64,000 nt of DNA from Methanobrevibacter woesei (GTDB taxonomy: Archaea > Methanobacteriota > Methanobacteria > Methanobacteriales > Methanobacteriaceae), in the NCBI RefSeq assembly GCF_003111605.1, contig NZ_MZGU01000004.1, positions 1 to 64,000 of the forward strand, in the 5' to 3' direction. The notes under the pieces were generated by a model. It was not told where the DNA came from and ran no database searches. It worked only from the letters and a program-made list of their open reading frames with translations. Within the stretch, counting starts at the first letter, position 1. Every line of letters begins with the position of its first letter. Of the stretch, positions 60,063-64,000 are shown piece after piece. A program made the translations under genes and the position numbers.

Positions 60063-60897
60063 CTATTTTTAATTTTCCAAGTTTTTCTGATAAGAAATTA
60101 TAGAATATAGCTATAAGGGCCATTACTATTATTCCACCAATAAGTCCACTTACTGTATATGCTACAATATTAAGATAACTTCCAGATATGACAGCAGTTA
60201 TAATTCCAGTTACAAGACCTATAATAAGGGAGATTACTCCATATATTAATGCAGTACTTTTAACATCAATTGATTCTAAGGAAGTTATTTTATCTTCTTC
60301 ATTTAATTTTACTTTTGCTCCATATCCTTTTGCTGCAAGTAAATTGTAGATAGATGCGCTAATTAAAGTATAAATGCAGGTCATAATAAATATGCCTAAA
60401 ATATAACCGATTACCATTGCTGGGCTGGTATAAAGCATTGCTACACTATAAAGTGCGGTTGCAACCTGTATTTGACCTGCAAGCATCATTACTTGAACTA
60501 TTGTACTTAAAATTAATGGTACAACAAAGACAGTCATTAAATAAATGATTATTGAGAAGATAGTGCATATAATAGCTAAATTTATTGCAGTAGGTGTTGT
60601 TGCAATTTTACTTATGGTTCCATCATCTTCTATTGAAAAAGAGATTGGATTGATTCTTTTTGCAAGCCAGTTATAAATAGAAGATTGGGTAAAATAACTA
60701 AAAATGCAAAAAGCAATTGTTCCAAAGATAATTGTTGATGCAATTGATAAAAATGCAACAAAAGATGATGAACTAACAATTCCTACTATTATTAAGAGGA
60801 TAATAGCTAAAATTATTGAAAAGAGTACTTGAACTCCAGTTCCAATAATTGTAGCAGAAGCAACATCTATTGATTTTAATGTTTTTAAATTACTCAT
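60046..60897 (-). CDS. Multi-span membrane protein of unknown function
   Basis: 283 residues with six or seven hydrophobic spans, beginning at about residues 18-45 (GVQVLFSIILAIILLIIVGI) and continuing in blocks at 50-70, 105-135, 150-180, 215-240 and 245-265. The layout and small Ile/Ser/Ala-rich spans recall Yip1-like membrane proteins, without a diagnostic motif. The DNA-proximal loops are short; one acidic loop (KLNEEDKITSLESIDVKST) lies near residue 196. Encoded just downstream of purB on the same strand, 12 nt away, so co-transcribed with it. Confidence 0.65.
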   Translation of the reverse strand: MSNLKTLKSIDVASATIIGTGVQVLFSIILAIILLIIVGIVSSSSFVAFLSIASTIIFGTIAFCIFSYFTQSSIYNWLAKRINPISFSIEDDGTISKIATTPTAINLAIICTIFSIIIYLMTVFVVPLILSTIVQVMMLAGQIQVATALYSVAMLYTSPAMVIGYILGIFIMTCIYTLISASIYNLLAAKGYGAKVKLNEEDKITSLESIDVKSTALIYGVISLIIGLVTGIITAVISGSYLNIVAYTVSGLIGGIIVMALIAIFYNFLSEKLGKLKIELVNE

Positions 60898-60909
60898 ATT
60901 ATTTCATCT

Positions 60910-62265
60910 CTATTCATTGAACCATTCTTTTGATTTTTCAATTAATTCATCTATGATGATTTGTGATGAACCAATGTATGTGTGAGGATCCATAATTTCT
61001 TCTACATCTGCTTCTGTTAAGAATTTGGAAACTTCCTCATCTTGAAGAATTAGATCTGAAAGTAATAATTTTTCTTTATTTGCTTTAATAGCATTTTTTC
61101 TTACAATTCCATATGCAGTTTGTTTTCCCATACCTTTTCTTGTAAGTTCAGCCATTAATCTTTCAGCCATTATTAAACCATTAGTTAAATTAAGGTTTCT
61201 TTCAATGTTTTCATCATAGAATACAAGATTGCTCATTAATTTAATGGTTAAATTAAGAATATAATCAGTTAAAATACAGCTTTCAGGGAACATTATTCTT
61301 TCACAGGAAGAGTTAGTTAAATCTCTTTCATGCCAAAGTGGATTGTTATCTAATGCTGCATTTACATAAGATTTGATAATTCTTGCAACACCACAAATAC
61401 GTTCTGCTGTGATAGGATTCATTTTATGTGGCATGGTACTACTACCCATTTGTTTTTCTGGGTCGAAGTATTCTCCAACTTCCATAATTTCAGTTCTTTG
61501 TAAACTTCTGATTTCTAAACCTATTTTATCTAATGTACTTGCGATATTTGCTAATACCATGATAAATTCAACATGATTGTCTCTTTGTACAACTTGATTT
61601 GTGATGGTTGCAGCTGGAAGACCTAAAATTTCAGCTACTTTTTTATGTATTTTCCATCCATCTTCACCAAGAGCAGCTGTGGTTCCAACAGCACCATCCA
61701 TCATTGCTACACAAACATTTTTCTCAGCATGTAATAATCTGTCATATTGTCTGTGGAGTTCATCAGCCCAAATACCAAATTTCATACCGTAAGTTGTTGG
61801 AAGTGCATGTTGGCCATGTGTACGTCCAATAGCTACTTTTGCTTTATTTTCTTCAGCTAATTTAAGTAATAATTTGGTTAATCTTATTATTTTTTCTTTT
61901 AAGACTTCAATTGAGTCTCTAATAAGTAATGAGTTTGAACTGTCAACAACATCGTTGGAAGTTGCACCAAAATGAACATATTCTCCTGCATCATTTTCAC
62001 AAACTTCACCAAGCCCTTTAACAAGAGCTCCAATATCATGTTTTGTTTGAGCTTCAATTTCATTTACTCTTTCTAATTTTACATAATTAGTATTTGCTTT
62101 TGATGCAATTTCGTCTGCAACTTCTTGGGGGATAATCCCAAGTTCTCCTTCAGCTTGAGCTAATGCAGACTCTACATCTAACATTCTTTGTAATTTATTT
62201 TCGGATTCCCAAATATTTTTCATTTCAGGAGTACCATACCTAAATTCAATAGGATGTATTGCCAT
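60910..62265 (-). CDS. purB: Adenylosuccinate lyase
   Basis: Cleaves fumarate from adenylosuccinate and SAICAR in purine synthesis. 451 residues starting MAIHPIEFRYGTPEMKN. The superfamily signature GSSTMPHKMNPITAE is near residue 274 and the catalytic histidine region GRTHGQHALPTTYGMKF near 150. ATG 62265 is preceded by GGAG; earlier in-frame starts lack a site. It has a TATA-like element at 62331-62344 on the minus strand and leads the pair with the unknown membrane protein. Confidence 0.96.
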   Translation of the reverse strand: MAIHPIEFRYGTPEMKNIWESENKLQRMLDVESALAQAEGELGIIPQEVADEIASKANTNYVKLERVNEIEAQTKHDIGALVKGLGEVCENDAGEYVHFGATSNDVVDSSNSLLIRDSIEVLKEKIIRLTKLLLKLAEENKAKVAIGRTHGQHALPTTYGMKFGIWADELHRQYDRLLHAEKNVCVAMMDGAVGTTAALGEDGWKIHKKVAEILGLPAATITNQVVQRDNHVEFIMVLANIASTLDKIGLEIRSLQRTEIMEVGEYFDPEKQMGSSTMPHKMNPITAERICGVARIIKSYVNAALDNNPLWHERDLTNSSCERIMFPESCILTDYILNLTIKLMSNLVFYDENIERNLNLTNGLIMAERLMAELTRKGMGKQTAYGIVRKNAIKANKEKLLLSDLILQDEEVSKFLTEADVEEIMDPHTYIGSSQIIIDELIEKSKEWFNE

Positions 62266-62330
62266 ATTATCTCCTCTATTTTTTTTCAATTAAGTTTGTA
62301 ATTAACTTTATATTAATATTAATTCTATTA

Positions 62331-62344
62331 TAATATATAACTAA
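62331..62344 (-). promoter_or_regulatory. Candidate TATA box of purB
   Basis: On the minus strand TTAGTTATATATTA lies 66-79 nt before the purB start. It is close to the HTH operator region on the other strand. Confidence 0.45.
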
Positions 62345-62380
62345 TTTAATTATTCTCACAATTTAGTTATCTTTAAATAT

Positions 62381-62402
62381 TATGTAATATATATTTTACA
62401 TA
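62381..62402 (+). promoter_or_regulatory. Candidate operator overlapping the TATA box of the HTH gene
   Basis: TATGTAA (62381-62387) and TTACATA (62396-62402) are perfect inverted arms around an 8-nt core TATATATT. The core is also the TATA-like element 47-60 nt before the TTG start. A dimeric HTH regulator bound here would block TBP, a common autoregulation design. Confidence 0.45.
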
Positions 62403-62443
62403 GATTGCTATATTTGTATAATTAATGATATATGGTGATTTTT

Positions 62444-62647
62444 TTGAAAACCAATATTAAACAATTGCGTCAAGAAAAAGGATTAAGTCAACAAGAGCTT
62501 GCAAAATTGGTTGGTGTTACTAGACAAACTATAAATGCTCTTGAAAATGCAAGATATAATCCTTCTCTTCTTTTGGCATATAATATCACAAAAATATTGG
62601 GTGGAGAACACATAGAAGATGTTTTTATTATAAGTGAGGATGACTAA
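62444..62647 (+). CDS. XRE-family HTH regulator
   Basis: 67 residues, essentially one helix-turn-helix domain: [20 protein letters not shown] then [19 protein letters not shown], the pattern of Cro/C1-type regulators, with a short acidic tail. TTG 62444 is 4 nt after GGTGAT; ATG 62432 is in frame but lies before the site. The gene is followed without a gap by a membrane protein, a frequent pairing in archaea and bacteria where a small XRE regulator controls an adjacent membrane protein. A candidate operator lies at 62381-62402. Confidence 0.85.
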   Translation: MKTNIKQLRQEKGLSQQELAKLVGVTRQTINALENARYNPSLLLAYNITKILGGEHIEDVFIISEDD

Positions 62648-63373
62648 ATGATTTTAGAAATATATAAAGATGCTTTTGGCTATGCATTGAAAGATGGATC
62701 TACTCTTTTAAAATTAGGTGTACTTTCATTATTTAGCTTTTTAATCATTCCATTCATCTTTTTATTGGGTTATGAATATAGGATAATTAAAACTGCAACT
62801 GAAGGAATGATTAATGGGAATGAAACTTTACCAGAATTTAATAATTACACTACTATGTTTAAAGATGGACTAAAAGTTTTAGCAGTGTCAATTATTTATA
62901 TCTTAATATCTGTTGTAATATTCTTGTTATTATTCTTTATAGGTCTTACAACTAATATGGAGTCAATAATAGTTCTTGCTTTCATTGCATTGATTATATT
63001 AAATATTATTTCATTAATATTTTCAGCTTTGGCTGTTACTCATATGGCTGCTAACAATGGATCTATAAATGCAGCATTTCATATTCGTGAATTAAAAGAT
63101 ATAATGCAATCTATTGGTGTTTTAAAGTTAGTTGGTTCATACTTTGGAATATTTTTAATTAGTGCAGTAATATCTTTTGTTGTATATGTATTTGTATTTG
63201 CGGTTGTGGGTATTTTAGGATTTGCTGTTTCTTATGTCTATGTAGATATTGTTCCTGCTTTCATATGGGCTTTGTCTATTATAGTGGACTTATTTGTAGC
63301 ACTTGTTGTATGGCCGTATTTAAACATATTTTCATGCCGTTCCTATGGTTTGATTTACAATTTAAGAGAATAA
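62648..63373 (+). CDS. DUF4013-like membrane protein
   Basis: 241 residues with five or six long hydrophobic segments, starting at about residues 22-45 (LGVLSLFSFLIIPFIFLLGY), and the loop RIIKTATEGMINGNETLPEF that follows. This loop (R-x-x-x-x-x-[TV]-x-G-x-x-x-L-P-E-[FW]) matches the DUF4013 family, membrane proteins of unknown function that are common in Methanobacteriales. Its ATG follows the stop of the HTH gene directly, so the two are co-translated. A strong stem-loop terminator follows. Confidence 0.8.
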   Translation: MILEIYKDAFGYALKDGSTLLKLGVLSLFSFLIIPFIFLLGYEYRIIKTATEGMINGNETLPEFNNYTTMFKDGLKVLAVSIIYILISVVIFLLLFFIGLTTNMESIIVLAFIALIILNIISLIFSALAVTHMAANNGSINAAFHIRELKDIMQSIGVLKLVGSYFGIFLISAVISFVVYVFVFAVVGILGFAVSYVYVDIVPAFIWALSIIVDLFVALVVWPYLNIFSCRSYGLIYNLRE

Positions 63374-63382
63374 CTGCGGGCT

Positions 63383-63455
63383 AAAAGATTGTTGCAATTA
63401 AAATAGTAATTTAAATAAGGTTTATTGTAACTAATCTTTTCTTCTTTTTTTTATT
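63383..63455 (+). terminator. Strong terminator after the HTH/membrane-protein pair
   Basis: Positions 63383-63398 pair with 63424-63440 in a 16-bp stem with one bulged base and one G-U pair, starting 10 nt after the stop codon. A run of T follows from 63437. Confidence 0.7.
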
Positions 63456-63612
63456 TGAGTATTCTTATTAATTATTTGTTTAATATTTTTTTAAAAAAAT
63501 AGAATTTTTTTATAATTTTTCAATTTAATTGAATTTATTTTCCAAAATTTAGCTTTTTATTTAAATTATATATGGAATAAACGTCATATAATCTATTAAT
63601 AAAGGGATTTTT

Positions 63613-64000
63613 ATGTTAGAAAATATTTTCAATCTTTTTGATAAAGATTATGATTCTAAGAGTCGTAAAGAAATATCAAAAGAAATTAAAGACACAATAT
63701 TAGTTGAGGCTAAAAAATTGGCTTCTGAAAGGGGTTCTGAGTTATCTGATGCAATTATTGATGAAGTGTCTCGTAGAATGATAGCTACTGGAGGTTATTT
63801 GCAAAAATTTACTTCTCCTGTAGACTGTAAGTGGAAGCTGGACTCAATTGTTGATAATGAATTCTGTGCAAAATGTGGTTCTTGTGAAATTGTCTGTCCT
63901 AATGACTTAATTGAATTTGATGAAAAACCACATTTAATTGGACAATGTAAGCGTGATGGTCATGGAATGTGTTATGAGGTCTGTCCTCGTGTTACTTCTG
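63613..64000 (+). CDS. Coenzyme F420 hydrogenase/dehydrogenase beta-subunit family protein (partial, N-terminus)
   Basis: 129 residues before the window ends. It starts MLENIFNLFDKDYDSKSRKE; a helical N-terminal part precedes a ferredoxin-type [4Fe-4S] motif CAKCGSCEIVCPND near residue 93, and a second group DGHGMCYEVCPRVTS begins at about 115. This layout is typical of FrhB/FpoF-like proteins that use FAD and F420. The catalytic part is outside the window, so the electron partner cannot be named. It follows the terminator at 63383 and has its own GGGATTT region before the ATG. Confidence 0.75.
   Translation, partial: MLENIFNLFDKDYDSKSRKEISKEIKDTILVEAKKLASERGSELSDAIIDEVSRRMIATGGYLQKFTSPVDCKWKLDSIVDNEFCAKCGSCEIVCPNDLIEFDEKPHLIGQCKRDGHGMCYEVCPRVTS

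Overview
The window looks like the chromosome of a methanogen of the order Methanobacteriales, most likely Methanobrevibacter or a close relative. The evidence is low G+C (about one third by eye), archaeal TATA boxes of the form AAANTTTATATA, archaeal-type information genes (RFC clamp loader, Hef, Kae1-Bud32, S15, TruD, archaeal ThrRS and LeuRS), methanogenesis genes (mtd, cfbD, an FrhB-like protein, fae-hps), two Mur-type ligases fitting pseudomurein synthesis, and adhesin-like surface proteins with Ig-like repeats. There are no rRNA genes, CRISPR arrays, insertion sequences or prophages. Gene density is high and the region reads mostly as core chromosome.

Layout. 1-9.5 kb: tail of an adhesin-like protein, thrS, fae-hps, a zinc-ribbon protein, a coiled-coil protein, an iron-sulfur flavoprotein, a lipid-linked saccharide flippase, a ModE-type regulator, a ferredoxin, hisB and mtd. 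9.8-15.4 kb: tRNA-Val(UAC), ilvE, uppP, cobT, small unknowns and a twice-frameshifted acyltransferase. 15.6-26.2 kb, plus strand: kae1-bud32, XTP pyrophosphatase, rps15, a RecJ-like DHH phosphoesterase and the AcnX large subunit, then two overlapping Mur ligases and hef. 26.2-34.7 kb: minus-strand run hisS-hisI-PIN/KH ATPase-TIM barrel, then aroE with an unknown gene, then rfcL and rfcS. 34.8-41.4 kb: HtpX with an EF-hand-like loop, trmI, leuS, nadE and an ArsA/Get3 ATPase. 41.4-49.5 kb, minus strand: two tiny membrane proteins, a large adhesin-like protein, cbiE, a membrane phosphodiesterase and a metallophosphoesterase with heptad-spaced repeats. 49.6-64 kb: a YchF-like GTPase, cfbD, hisH, an AIR-synthase relative, a pilin-like protein, tRNA-Arg(GCG), truD, AcnX small subunit, an amidohydrolase, copA, purB, an HTH regulator with a membrane protein, and the start of an FrhB-family gene.

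How the genes connect. Fae-Hps and Mtd act on tetrahydromethanopterin C1 units; CfbD makes F430, and CobT and CbiE make corrinoids. The two AcnX subunits, 35 kb apart, should form phosphomevalonate dehydratase of the archaeal mevalonate route. The flippase, UppP and the Mur ligases fit cell-wall building. Histidine genes (hisB, hisI, hisH) are scattered.

Most notable for follow-up: a ferredoxin whose ribosome binding site points to an AUU start codon; the adhesin with a non-repetitive C-terminus followed by two small membrane proteins (possible toxin/immunity layout); an EF-hand-like loop in HtpX; a metallophosphoesterase with heptad-spaced repeats; a possible structured leader before fae-hps; and a candidate operator over the promoter of the HTH gene. 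Functions are assigned by motif recognition only; no database search was possible.
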